Assembly (NCBI GenBank): GCA_040389965.1
Contig: JAZJZF010000002.1
Coordinates: forward strand, 1 to 49,277
Reading direction: 5' to 3'
DNA length: 49,277 nucleotides
From: UBA4416 sp040389965
GTDB taxonomy: Bacteria; Bacteroidota; Bacteroidia; B-17B0; Aurantibacillaceae
Numbering within the stretch: the first letter of the stretch is position 1; the number at the start of each line of letters is the position of its first letter. Below are positions 1 through 7,804 of this stretch, piece by piece. The notes below the pieces were generated by a model. It did not search any database. It saw only the letters and a list, made by a program, of their open reading frames with translations, and was not told where the DNA came from. Made by a program: the position numbers and the translations under genes.

Positions 1-402
1 AGCCTTAAACAAAAAGCAGATTTTATAGAAAACGGTTTATTACAGGAAGGTTATGATGGCGTGATTTACGACAACAAGTATGTTGCTTATAAAAAATATA
101 ACCCCAGCACCATCGTTACTGAAAAAGAACAAAGCTTTTGGATCAATAACTCCAAAGGAACATGGATAGGAGCCCTTACTCCTTTAAAAAAAGAACCCTT
201 CTTAATAACTGTGAAAACGATTGAATCGATTACCAAAGCCTCTTCGGTAACCTTTATGATTTCGCCCGGAAATCAGTTGGATACTGTTTTATCAAAAACC
301 ACAAAAGCGGAAAAGGGATTTGCGGTTATTACCAAAAATTTAAGTGGGAAATATAACCTCGATCGTTTGAAATTTCAATTCAGCGATATAGATATTTTTT
401 AA
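1..402 (+). CDS. C-terminal part of an unidentified protein (5' end outside window)
   Basis: The reading frame is open from the first base of the window and stops at 400-402, giving about 133 residues of a longer protein. An internal GTG at 61 is in frame, but the frame continues upstream of it, so it is not the likely start. Visible stretches are LLQEGYDGVIYDNKYVAYKK and a mixed beta-type tail ending SDIDIF. No transmembrane segment or catalytic motif is recognisable. It ends 8 bases before the stop of a convergent glycosyltransferase, so surface-glycan work is possible by context only. Phrases like GYDGVIYDN also occur in unrelated families, so no function is assigned. Confidence 0.7.
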   Translation, partial: SLKQKADFIENGLLQEGYDGVIYDNKYVAYKKYNPSTIVTEKEQSFWINNSKGTWIGALTPLKKEPFLITVKTIESITKASSVTFMISPGNQLDTVLSKTTKAEKGFAVITKNLSGKYNLDRLKFQFSDIDIF

Positions 403-409
403 ACCGGAG

Positions 410-1297
410 TTATTTTTTCAACTTCAACAAAAACACTTTAAGTAGTATCTTCAGGTAATACACCTTAAAATCGAGTTTTATAGAATTTAAAAGATAAACC
501 ATGCTTTTATTATAAAGTCCCTTGATCATATAGTAGCCTGCTATTTTACTATAGTTAAGCGCTTTTATCTTTTTAAATAAATGTTGCGGAATAAACTTTC
601 CTGCCAGTAATTTATCAATCGTTCTGTTATATTCCAGCGGTCCTATAATATCTAAAATAGAATTTTCTTTACTCACGTTTCTGTCGTGCCGCCTGATAAA
701 ATTAAGCACCTTCGGAATAAAAATACTTTTGTGCCTGGCGCATAGCATGGTAATAAGGTCATGTTCTCCTACAAACAAACGCTCATCGAAATGAATGAGT
801 TTATTGTCGATGATGCGTTTACAAAAAAGATTGGTGCCAAATGCCAGGGACAAATTCTTTTCTGTCAGTTCTTTAAAAACATCTACTTCTTTTCCGTGAA
901 TGGCTGCTGCTGCGCTTGGCCCAATATTCCCTTCGGTATTAAACAGCTGGCAATCGCTGAAAGAAATATCGCAAGGTTGTTTCTGCATAGCTTCTATATG
1001 CAGCTTTATTTTATCTTTATGCCAGAGGTCGTCAGAGTCAATAAAAGCTACAAGGTCTCCTGTGCATTTTGAAACAGATATATTTCTCAACTTACTAATG
1101 ACACCAACCCGCTCCACGTAAAAATATTTGATACGGGGATCGTTAAAGGCATCAATCGCTCCTTTTACATCTTCTGTTGAACCGTCATCTACTACAATAA
1201 ATTCATCTACGGGGTACGACTGATCTAATACAGATTGAATGGTCTCTATAAAAAGATCGACCCTGTTATGTAAAATGGCAAGCGCGCTGACACGCAT
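410..1297 (-). CDS. Glycosyltransferase family 2 protein
   Basis: A 295-residue GT-A fold glycosyltransferase, expected to move a sugar from a nucleotide-sugar donor to a glycan acceptor at the cytoplasmic membrane face. The N-terminus is the classic GT2 start (ALAILHNRVDLFIETIQSVL). The nucleotide-binding VVDDGS motif is at residues 35-40, the metal-binding IDSDD at 86-90, a GEHD acceptor-side acidic motif at about 177-180, and RRHDRN near 202. The C-terminal third is basic and hydrophobic, typical of a peripheral membrane anchor. It is convergent with the upstream fragment and divergent from the GT4 gene at 1352, with 54 bases between. Donor and acceptor cannot be predicted. It most likely acts in LPS, exopolysaccharide or protein glycosylation. 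Confidence 0.9.
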   Translation of the reverse strand: MRVSALAILHNRVDLFIETIQSVLDQSYPVDEFIVVDDGSTEDVKGAIDAFNDPRIKYFYVERVGVISKLRNISVSKCTGDLVAFIDSDDLWHKDKIKLHIEAMQKQPCDISFSDCQLFNTEGNIGPSAAAAIHGKEVDVFKELTEKNLSLAFGTNLFCKRIIDNKLIHFDERLFVGEHDLITMLCARHKSIFIPKVLNFIRRHDRNVSKENSILDIIGPLEYNRTIDKLLAGKFIPQHLFKKIKALNYSKIAGYYMIKGLYNKSMVYLLNSIKLDFKVYYLKILLKVFLLKLKK

Positions 1298-1351
1298 AAA
1301 GAAAATTTTTTAGCTTGATTAAAAGTAATAAATTTATACAGACCACAATTC

Positions 1352-2452
1352 ATGAAGTTATTTAACATACTATTTTTAGCTATTAAAGAATCGGAATTTG
1401 ATTTTTTAAAGTACAGACATAGTATTGATTCCGAAATTTATACGCACACCCGTTTTGAGGTGACCCACCTCAAGCTGGCGGAACGTGGCTTTACTATTCC
1501 TAACCATGAAGCAAACGAAGTATTCTTTCCGGGTAAGAACCGTTTTTTTTACGTTCCGCTTAAATTGATACTGTATGTGCGTAGACAAAAACATGACCTC
1601 ATCATGGTACATGGTTTTACCTTTCCTTTTCAAACATGGATGCTTCGGATGTTTATACCCAAAAGCACCAGAATCGTTATACAGCATCATGCAGAAAAGC
1701 CTTTTAAACATCCCGTTAAACGCTGGTTTCAAAAGATGGCCTATTCAGGGGCAGATGCTTATTTATTTGCTTCAAAGGAATTGGCTCTCCCCTACTTCGC
1801 TAACCATATTATTAAAGATCAGAAAAAGGTGTACGAAGTGATGGAAGGTTCTACATTGTTTCGTCCTCAACATAAAACGAAAGCAAAAAAAAGATTAGGG
1901 ATAACAAATGACACGCTGTTTTTGTGGGTGGGAAGACTTGATCAAAACAAAGATCCTTTAACGGTTTTAAAAGGCTTTCTTAAATTCAAAGAAGCAGGAA
2001 ATACCTTTCAATTAGTGATGATCTATGGTAGTACTGAGCTGGAAGCGGAGATTAAAAAATACATTCATGAAAATCAGTTACAAAACGAGGTTACATTAGT
2101 AGGAATAATTCCACATACAGAACTGGAAAACTGGTATAATGCAGCCGATTATTTTGTGGCTGCTTCGCATTACGAAGGCAGTGGCATTGCATTATGCGAA
2201 GCCATGTCCTGTGGCTGTATTCCAATAGTAACAGGCATTTCCTCTTTTTTGAAAATGACCGATAACGGGAATTTTGGTTTTTTATTCGAGCCCGGAAATT
2301 CTGATCAGCTATTTGAAAAACTAATATTAGCTACTCAAACCGATCAAACAGAAATGAGCGAAAAGATCATTGCTCATTTTAATAAAGAATTGTCGTTAAG
2401 CGCTATTGGGTCTAAAATAGAGGCTATTGCCAATTCACTCCTGCAAAAGTAA
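1352..2452 (+). CDS. Glycosyltransferase family 4 (GT-B fold)
   Basis: A 366-residue retaining glycosyltransferase of the GT1/GT4 type. The C-terminal Rossmann half carries the donor loop GRLDQNKDPLTVLKGF (residues 194-209) and the EX7E motif EGSGIALCE (275-283), followed by AMSCGCIPIV. The N-terminal half has VHGFTFPFQTW and the basic patch QHHAEKPFKHPVKRWF, typical of an acceptor or membrane-contact face. The ATG at 1352 starts directly on MKLFNILFLA, a normal GT-B beta-1 strand. Its last 18 bases overlap the 3' end of the opposite-strand GT4 gene (2435-3493), so the two are tail to tail and cannot share a transcript. Substrate is unknown; envelope glycan assembly is the contextual guess. 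Confidence 0.88.
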   Translation: MKLFNILFLAIKESEFDFLKYRHSIDSEIYTHTRFEVTHLKLAERGFTIPNHEANEVFFPGKNRFFYVPLKLILYVRRQKHDLIMVHGFTFPFQTWMLRMFIPKSTRIVIQHHAEKPFKHPVKRWFQKMAYSGADAYLFASKELALPYFANHIIKDQKKVYEVMEGSTLFRPQHKTKAKKRLGITNDTLFLWVGRLDQNKDPLTVLKGFLKFKEAGNTFQLVMIYGSTELEAEIKKYIHENQLQNEVTLVGIIPHTELENWYNAADYFVAASHYEGSGIALCEAMSCGCIPIVTGISSFLKMTDNGNFGFLFEPGNSDQLFEKLILATQTDQTEMSEKIIAHFNKELSLSAIGSKIEAIANSLLQK

Positions 2453-3493
2453 GTTCACAATACGTTGCGCCGAACGATCCATGGTATTAAATACAACCCT
2501 GTTTGCAGTTGATTCATTCTCCGCCAGAGCATGTAGCAGTTGCTCTTTCAATTTTACAGGATCTGTTTCTATTATTAAATTTTGAGTTGGCGTATGCGAC
2601 AAAGGACAGGTGCTTATAACTTTGCAGCCACTGTATAAGGCTTCCATTAACACGGTTGAGTTTCCCTCGTAACTGGATGTATGTAAAAACACCTTGCTTT
2701 GATTCATCAATGCCAGCGTTTCCGAATGTGATTTTGGGCCTAACAAGATAACATTCTCCTGAAGTCCTAATGTGGTGATCAGGGTTTGTAATACTTCCTG
2801 CTCTTCGCCACCACCGGCAATCTGAGCCTTTATGGCGGGAATGCTTTTCTTTATTTCATGAATCAGTTCAATAAATAAACGGTAATTCTTGAGCGGAATT
2901 AAAGACCCCGCCCCAAAAACAGTAATAGGCCTTTCCTGTGTATTCAATACAGGAAATACGGATTCTCTGATGCCATTTTCAATCACATGAAGTGGCATAA
3001 GGTTATGATTTTTAAAAAATTCGTCTTTTAAAAAATCGCTCATAGCCATGAGTTGCTGCGGTTTGGGCTTAATCCGCGAAACATATTTATTGGAAATTTT
3101 AGCATCCTGGCCTATGATCCAGATCATATGTTTTAAGCGATTCTTTTTAGCAATTTTATCTGCGATTAAAGCACATTCTGTGATCCATAAACTCACTAAA
3201 CCAATGACATGATGTGTTTTAATGATTTTCTGCAAAGCTCTATAAGCCCTGATCCACAAGACTAAACGAAATAATTTAGAACGGTTTTTCCCGCCAAGGG
3301 CAATCACGTCAATGCCATTCCATTGGTATTCTTTTGGAGTGAAAGGATACTGAAACGAAACAATCATTAAACGGTATTGCGGAAATGTATCTTTTATAGA
3401 AAGCGCGAACTGCTGAAAAGCAGGCAGGCAGCTCGTATCCTGTTCATCTTTCGGAAAGCCCGGTGTTACAACTATTAATACAGGCTTCCTCAA
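2435..3493 (-). CDS. Glycosyltransferase family 4 (GT-B fold)
   Basis: A 352-residue GT4 protein. The N-terminus VLIVVTPGFPKDEQDT fits the family's first strand and glycine loop. GAGSLIPLKNYRLFIEL (195-211) is the donor-side loop and EGNSTVLME (276-284) is the EX7E motif. It starts 12 bases after the stop of the dihydroorotase-like gene on the same strand, so BatA-like, dihydroorotase-like and this gene form one minus-strand unit, an odd functional mix. The 3' end overlaps the convergent GT4 gene by 18 bases. The two GT4 proteins are not close copies of each other. Donor and acceptor are unknown. Confidence 0.87.
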   Translation of the reverse strand: MRKPVLIVVTPGFPKDEQDTSCLPAFQQFALSIKDTFPQYRLMIVSFQYPFTPKEYQWNGIDVIALGGKNRSKLFRLVLWIRAYRALQKIIKTHHVIGLVSLWITECALIADKIAKKNRLKHMIWIIGQDAKISNKYVSRIKPKPQQLMAMSDFLKDEFFKNHNLMPLHVIENGIRESVFPVLNTQERPITVFGAGSLIPLKNYRLFIELIHEIKKSIPAIKAQIAGGGEEQEVLQTLITTLGLQENVILLGPKSHSETLALMNQSKVFLHTSSYEGNSTVLMEALYSGCKVISTCPLSHTPTQNLIIETDPVKLKEQLLHALAENESTANRVVFNTMDRSAQRIVNLLLQE

Positions 3494-3505
3494 AACAACA
3501 ACTCT

Positions 3506-4773
3506 TTAATTTAAAACAAGCTTATCATTATTAATGGCCCCAATTACTTTGCCGTTTAATGTTTGCCCTATAAACGGTGTGTTTTTAGATTTGGAAACCA
3601 GGTCTTTTTCTGATAAAATACTTTTATCATTTAAGCTAAATAAGGTCAGGTTTGCTTTTTGATCTTCTTTAATCACAAGGGTTTCAAGGCCTAAGATCAT
3701 TCGTGGATTTTCGGCAAGGCATTCACTTATTTTTTCAGGTGTAATTTTCGATACTCCCGTTACAAGGCAATTAAAGGCCGTTTGCAAAGCCACAATTCCA
3801 TTATCGGCCAAATCAAATTCAAGATCCTTGCTTTCAATATCCTGGGGATTATGATCACTTACAACCACATCTATAATCCCATTCTCTAATGCTCTTTTTA
3901 AGGCGTTTACATCTTCTTTAGCCCTTAACGGAGGATTTACCTTATAGTTTGTATCAAAGCCTTCCAACTCTGTTTCATCCAATAACAAATTATGCGCTGC
4001 AACACCGCAGGTAACACTTAAACCGTTAGCTTTTGCTTTTTTGATCNNNNNNNNNNACTTCCTTTGGTACTTATGGTCGGGAAATGAATTTTGCCTCCTG
4101 TGTATTCCAGGATCTGCAAATTGCGCTGTATCATTAATTCTTCTGCCAAACCCGGGATTCCTTTTAGTCCTAGTTTTGTAGAAACCGCACCTTCATTCAT
4201 TAATCCACCATGCGAAATAGTTTTATCATCAGCATGTGTAATGATAAAGCTATTAATGTTTTGGGCATACTGCAAGGCTCTTAAGATCAATCCGGCATCT
4301 TTAACCGGCTTTTTATAATCGCTGAAAGCAACAGCACCGGCCAGTTGCATGTCATACATTTCCGAAAGGTCTTTTCCTTCCTGATTATAGCTAATCGTTC
4401 CAACAGGAAAAACATCCGTTAAATTATCTTTGGCACGGTTTACCACATACTCTATCTGGGCTTTATTATGCAAAGGCGGGTTTGTGCCACTCATCACGCA
4501 CACGCCGGTAAATCCCGATTTTGCCGCTGTTTTTAAGCCGTTCTCAAGCGTTTCTTTATACTCGTTTCCGGGATCACAAAAATTTACCTGCATATCGAGC
4601 CAGCCTAAAGAAACATACAAGCCTTCCGCCTCTACTGTTTTGTAGCTCTTTTCAGGACTGATAGATTTTTTAATTTGGGTAATAATCCCTTTTTCAATTA
4701 AAATATCTACCGCCTTACCATGGTATGGACTTGCAGCATTTACAACAGTGGCTTGTTTTATGAGTATATTCAT
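3506..4773 (-). CDS. Dihydroorotase-like amidohydrolase, interrupted by an assembly gap
   Basis: One gene read in two pieces: residues 1-239 from 4773 down to 4057, and the rest from 4045 down to 3506. Both halves align end to end with Bacteroidota dihydroorotase-family proteins of about 420 residues. The frames differ only because the gap is filled with 10 Ns. Dihydroorotase closes carbamoyl-aspartate to dihydroorotate in pyrimidine synthesis. The zinc-binding HxH after the first strand is here DMQVNF (Q62, N64), so the canonical metal site is incomplete, although H180, H230 and a SDHNP motif remain. This degenerate form is known in Bacteroidota and may be a non-catalytic or altered paralogue. 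It lies between a BatA-like gene and a GT4 gene on the same strand. Confidence 0.85.
4047..4056. other. Assembly gap (10 Ns)
   Basis: Ten Ns sit inside the dihydroorotase-like coding region. They separate codons ending ISTKGS from codons starting IKKAKANGL. Homologues read STK-S-V-(D/E)-L-I-K-K-A-K here, that is three residues between the serine and the isoleucine. The base flanking the gap (G on the coding strand) would be the last base of the leucine codon. The true missing length is therefore most likely 8 bases rather than 10. Confidence 0.95.
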
Positions 4774-4789
4774 CTTTGTCTTATTTTTT

Positions 4790-4863
4790 CCGCAGATTTC
4801 GCAAATACGCGCGGATCTGTTTAATCTCTTTTAATATGCGCAAATCAACGACATTTGCGGGAT
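4790..4863. repeat. Imperfect palindromic intergenic repeat (REP-like)
   Basis: Between the BatA-like and dihydroorotase-like genes, a left arm CCGCAGATTTCGCAAATACG (from 4790) is imperfectly complementary to a right arm that ends ATTTGCGGG (about 4838-4861). The arms are separated by an AT-rich loop. Repeats built from CGCAGATTTCGCA units are a familiar intergenic palindrome in Bacteroidota genomes. In the minus-strand transcript it would fold between two co-directional genes and could attenuate or stabilise the message. Confidence 0.6.
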
Positions 4864-4867
4864 TTAA

Positions 4868-6916
4868 TTACTTCAATAATCTTATAATTAAAATTTCAGC
4901 AGCTAAAAATATCAAGGCTAAAATTAAACATAATTTCCATAATTTTTTCCCGTCGTTTACTTCCTGTAAAGTAGCCGATAACTTTTTCTCGTCCGGTTCA
5001 ATAATGCTTATGTTTTTTAACCCCGTTCCATCCAATTGTTTCTGAAGCCCGTCTTTATCATAAAAGTTCATATCCGATTCTCTGCGGTCGTAATTAAATG
5101 CCAGGCCTTTTAATACGGTTTCACCATCCACTACCTTATAATGCCCCGCTTGTGTAATCTGATTTTGAGTAAACAAATTAACCGCATTGTTTACCAGCCG
5201 GTGTTCAGGAATGACATCGGTTGTTTTAGCCGTATTAATCACATGCAAAGGCTTATCCGAAAAATTAGAAGAATTTGCCAATACAATGGCTTCGTTGGTA
5301 GCCGTTTTATAATACGCAGGTTCCGGTTTTAAACTTAAGACAGCCATCTTCACAAGACTTGGAACAAACAAGGCATGTTTTACAAAATTAGACGACAATT
5401 CATCGGAAGCTACTGCAAACAGATAGATTTTACCGTTGCCGGTAGTATACTGTGCTAAAAACGGCATGCCGTTCTGCAGCATAATTATATTTTGAGCGCC
5501 GTTCCTGTTGCTTTGAGCAAACTGATAATGCTCGTACACCTTAGGCAGATCCATACGTTGATCCAACTTTTCAAATACACCTTCGTACAAGCCCTGTTCA
5601 AAATTAATAGCCTGTGTTTTAGTATTAATGGTATCTGCAAGGGTAATTGCAGGCAATTGCAAATTTTGAAAAGCAGTATTATAAGATGGCAGATCGGCTT
5701 TGCGTGCCGGAAAAATTACCAGGCTGCCGCCGGCGTTCACAAATTTTTGAAGTTCGGATGTAAGTCCTGTGGTAATTGTACTTAGTTCATTAAGTACAAT
5801 GATATTTAATTTAGAGAACAGCCCATAATCAATAGATGTTTCAGCATTTTCAGTATACACAAACAAACTGTCGTTCTGCATCAACGATCTGAAATTGCCG
5901 GCAGTCCGGCTCTCCTTGCCATTAATAACAAGGGCATTGATAACGGTTTGAGCATTGAAGCTAAAAAAGAATTCGTCATCATAAGTAATAGGATAATCTT
6001 CAATTTTTAAGATCCCTTTATTAATTCCTTTTTCTTTTACCGTAAACGAAATGCTCACATCCTTTTTACCTCCTGCCCCTGCATTAAAGGAGTTAAGCGC
6101 TACCTGTTTATCATTTATAAATAATTTAAGACTTCCGTTCTCAATGTCTTTATCGCTTTTATTAATAATAGTAGCATGAATAATTTGTTGCGTTCCAAAC
6201 TGTTGAACCGGTGTTTCAAACCAAACACTATCAATGTATACATTGTTAACTTCCGACGATACAATCGGAATTAAATTAATGACAATACCTGTATCTATTC
6301 CCGCTTTCGAAATAAGAGAGGTATTCTTCTGAAAATCGCTTAACAAAAATAAGCGCCTGTTCTTTGAACCATTATTTTGTAAAAAGTCCTGCTGGCGCTT
6401 AATCACATCGTTTATGTTTTTTGTAGCCGATGAGATTTTTACTTCATTTAATTGCTCTATAAATTCTTCTTTGCTTAAAAAGCGTTGGTGACGGCCTTCG
6501 AAATCGTTGGTTAACAACTGAAACTTATCGCTGGCATTAAATGAATTGACAATTTCTGTGGCAGCGTTTTTAGCATTTTCAAGCAGAGTTCCTTGTTTAT
6601 TGGTACTTTCCATGCTAAAGGAATTGTCAACATATATGCTGATGGCTTTTTCGCCCTGTGTGCTTTTGGCCTTACCGGGAATAAAAGGCTGTGCAAAAGC
6701 AAGTACCAGACAGGTAATGGCTAAGATACGTGCCGTTAAAATAAGCCATTCTTTTAATTTGGATTTGCTGTCGCTTTCCTGCTTAAGTTCTTTTAAAAAC
6801 TGAACGTTGGTAAAGTAAACTTTTTTGTATTTACGGAAATTGAAAAGATGAATGATAATTGGAATTGCTATGGCAGCCAGTCCGATTAAAAATGTAGGAA
6901 ACAAAAAATTCATCAA
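4868..6916 (-). CDS. BatA-domain / VWA-type membrane protein
   Basis: A 682-residue inner-membrane protein. Residues 1-80 are the double-transmembrane BatA N-terminal domain: helix one around 5-24, the signature IIHLFNFRKYKKVYFTNVQFLKEL at about 20-44, and helix two around 56-78. A von Willebrand A-like domain follows with the MIDAS motif DNSFS at 97-101. The middle resembles a large extracytoplasmic region, and a last helix (about 659-680) ends in RLLK. The family is linked by name to aerotolerance (Bat proteins), but Bacteroidota homologues are widespread and their exact role is unsettled. Two ATGs open the gene (6916 and 6913); the first is used. It heads the minus-strand unit with the dihydroorotase-like and GT4 genes. 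Confidence 0.88.
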   Translation of the reverse strand: MMNFLFPTFLIGLAAIAIPIIIHLFNFRKYKKVYFTNVQFLKELKQESDSKSKLKEWLILTARILAITCLVLAFAQPFIPGKAKSTQGEKAISIYVDNSFSMESTNKQGTLLENAKNAATEIVNSFNASDKFQLLTNDFEGRHQRFLSKEEFIEQLNEVKISSATKNINDVIKRQQDFLQNNGSKNRRLFLLSDFQKNTSLISKAGIDTGIVINLIPIVSSEVNNVYIDSVWFETPVQQFGTQQIIHATIINKSDKDIENGSLKLFINDKQVALNSFNAGAGGKKDVSISFTVKEKGINKGILKIEDYPITYDDEFFFSFNAQTVINALVINGKESRTAGNFRSLMQNDSLFVYTENAETSIDYGLFSKLNIIVLNELSTITTGLTSELQKFVNAGGSLVIFPARKADLPSYNTAFQNLQLPAITLADTINTKTQAINFEQGLYEGVFEKLDQRMDLPKVYEHYQFAQSNRNGAQNIIMLQNGMPFLAQYTTGNGKIYLFAVASDELSSNFVKHALFVPSLVKMAVLSLKPEPAYYKTATNEAIVLANSSNFSDKPLHVINTAKTTDVIPEHRLVNNAVNLFTQNQITQAGHYKVVDGETVLKGLAFNYDRRESDMNFYDKDGLQKQLDGTGLKNISIIEPDEKKLSATLQEVNDGKKLWKLCLILALIFLAAEILIIRLLK

Positions 6917-6983
6917 ACGTAAAAATAAGAAAATCTTCCGTTTTATTGACGATTAAATATTTCCTTGACATTAAAAGATTAGA

Positions 6984-7586
6984 TTACTGTTTCTGCCCGG
7001 CAACTATAGAATTCCCTTCTGTCATATTTATTGCCATTTCTTTGATAACAATTTTACTGGAATAATCTCCAAATCCTTCCACTCTGATCCACCCAAAATA
7101 TTTTGACTCCAGATAAACCCCAATATAGATATCGCCTGAAACACTAAAGTAAAATTCCCGCCCATCGTTACTATACAAATAATTGCTTTTGTATTTATAT
7201 ATGCCAGTTGAAGAATCAATTACCAATCCTTTGCTAAGTGAACTAATTTGCGGAGGATTGGATGAGAATTTGATGCTACATTCTTTACTTAGAATATCAT
7301 CGGTGTCAATTAAAACCTTAGTAAAGTGGCTTGTACATGGCCCACTATTAGGAGATCCCGTGTATGGGCATAAATATGTCGTTAATGAAAATTTAAAGTC
7401 ATTCACATTATCCAGGTTCATGTCAAACAAGCGTGTAATAGTCATATCTTGGCCTGTTAGGTTTTCAAGCGTATCATCTTTCATATCTGTGTATATGATA
7501 CGGTCGGGAAGCCTGGTTTCATGTTTCTTTTTTTTACAAGACCATAAAATCGATCCCAAACACAGAACTAAAAAGAATTTACACAT
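6984..7586 (-). CDS. Putative lipoprotein of unknown function
   Basis: A 200-residue protein with a short lipoprotein signal: MCKFFLVLCLGSILWSC, lipobox LWSC with the acylated cysteine at residue 17, followed by KKKKHE. The mature part is rich in beta-type segments and contains CPYTGSPNSGPC and FGWIRVEGFGDYSSKIVIKE. The latter resembles a pattern seen in small secreted Bacteroidota proteins, but no named family was recognised. It is transcribed away from glnN, with 218 bases between the two starts, so the regulatory region is shared but divergent. Location is expected to be the periplasm or outer membrane. Confidence 0.75.
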   Translation of the reverse strand: MCKFFLVLCLGSILWSCKKKKHETRLPDRIIYTDMKDDTLENLTGQDMTITRLFDMNLDNVNDFKFSLTTYLCPYTGSPNSGPCTSHFTKVLIDTDDILSKECSIKFSSNPPQISSLSKGLVIDSSTGIYKYKSNYLYSNDGREFYFSVSGDIYIGVYLESKYFGWIRVEGFGDYSSKIVIKEMAINMTEGNSIVAGQKQ

Positions 7587-7667
7587 ATTTAATTGTTATT
7601 GTAGTTGCCAAATATACTATTCCAATTATATATATTTATCACATATCTTAATAAGTAATAACACAAA

Positions 7668-7735
7668 ATTTCCTTTTACCCCCCTAATTTTTCACTAAAA
7701 ATTAAAAATTTATCACTTATTTCCTTGCACCCCCC
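7668..7735. repeat. Direct repeat with C-tracts upstream of glnN
   Basis: ATTTCCTTTTACCCCCC at 7668-7684 and ATTTCCTTGCACCCCCC at 7719-7735 match at 15 of 17 bases and are 51 bases apart. The second copy contains the -33 TTG of the glnN promoter and is followed directly by a T-tract. It may be a duplicated activator site or an old tandem duplication of the promoter. Confidence 0.55.
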
Positions 7736-7762
7736 CTTTTTTTGACATATTTTTGTCAAAAA
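7725..7762 (+). promoter_or_regulatory. glnN promoter with overlapping 24-bp dyad
   Basis: TTG at 7725-7727 and TATTTTTG at 7748-7755 are 20 bases apart, which fits the Bacteroidota consensus (-33 TTG, -7 TAnnTTTG). The -7 element lies inside a perfect dyad: TTTTTGACA (7739-7747), six bases, TGTCAAAAA (7754-7762). A dimeric regulator bound there would cover the promoter, so nitrogen-responsive repression is a reasonable inference. The transcript would start near 7762, about 43 bases before the ATG. Confidence 0.7.
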
Positions 7763-7804
7763 TTAGCAAATTTCATTACCAACCCCTATAAAATCTTCCA
7801 AAAA

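Noticed and set aside
61..402. Possible ADP-ribosyltransferase-like domain because of GYDGVIYDN
   Set aside because: The rest of the visible sequence does not follow that family, and no catalytic residues can be placed.
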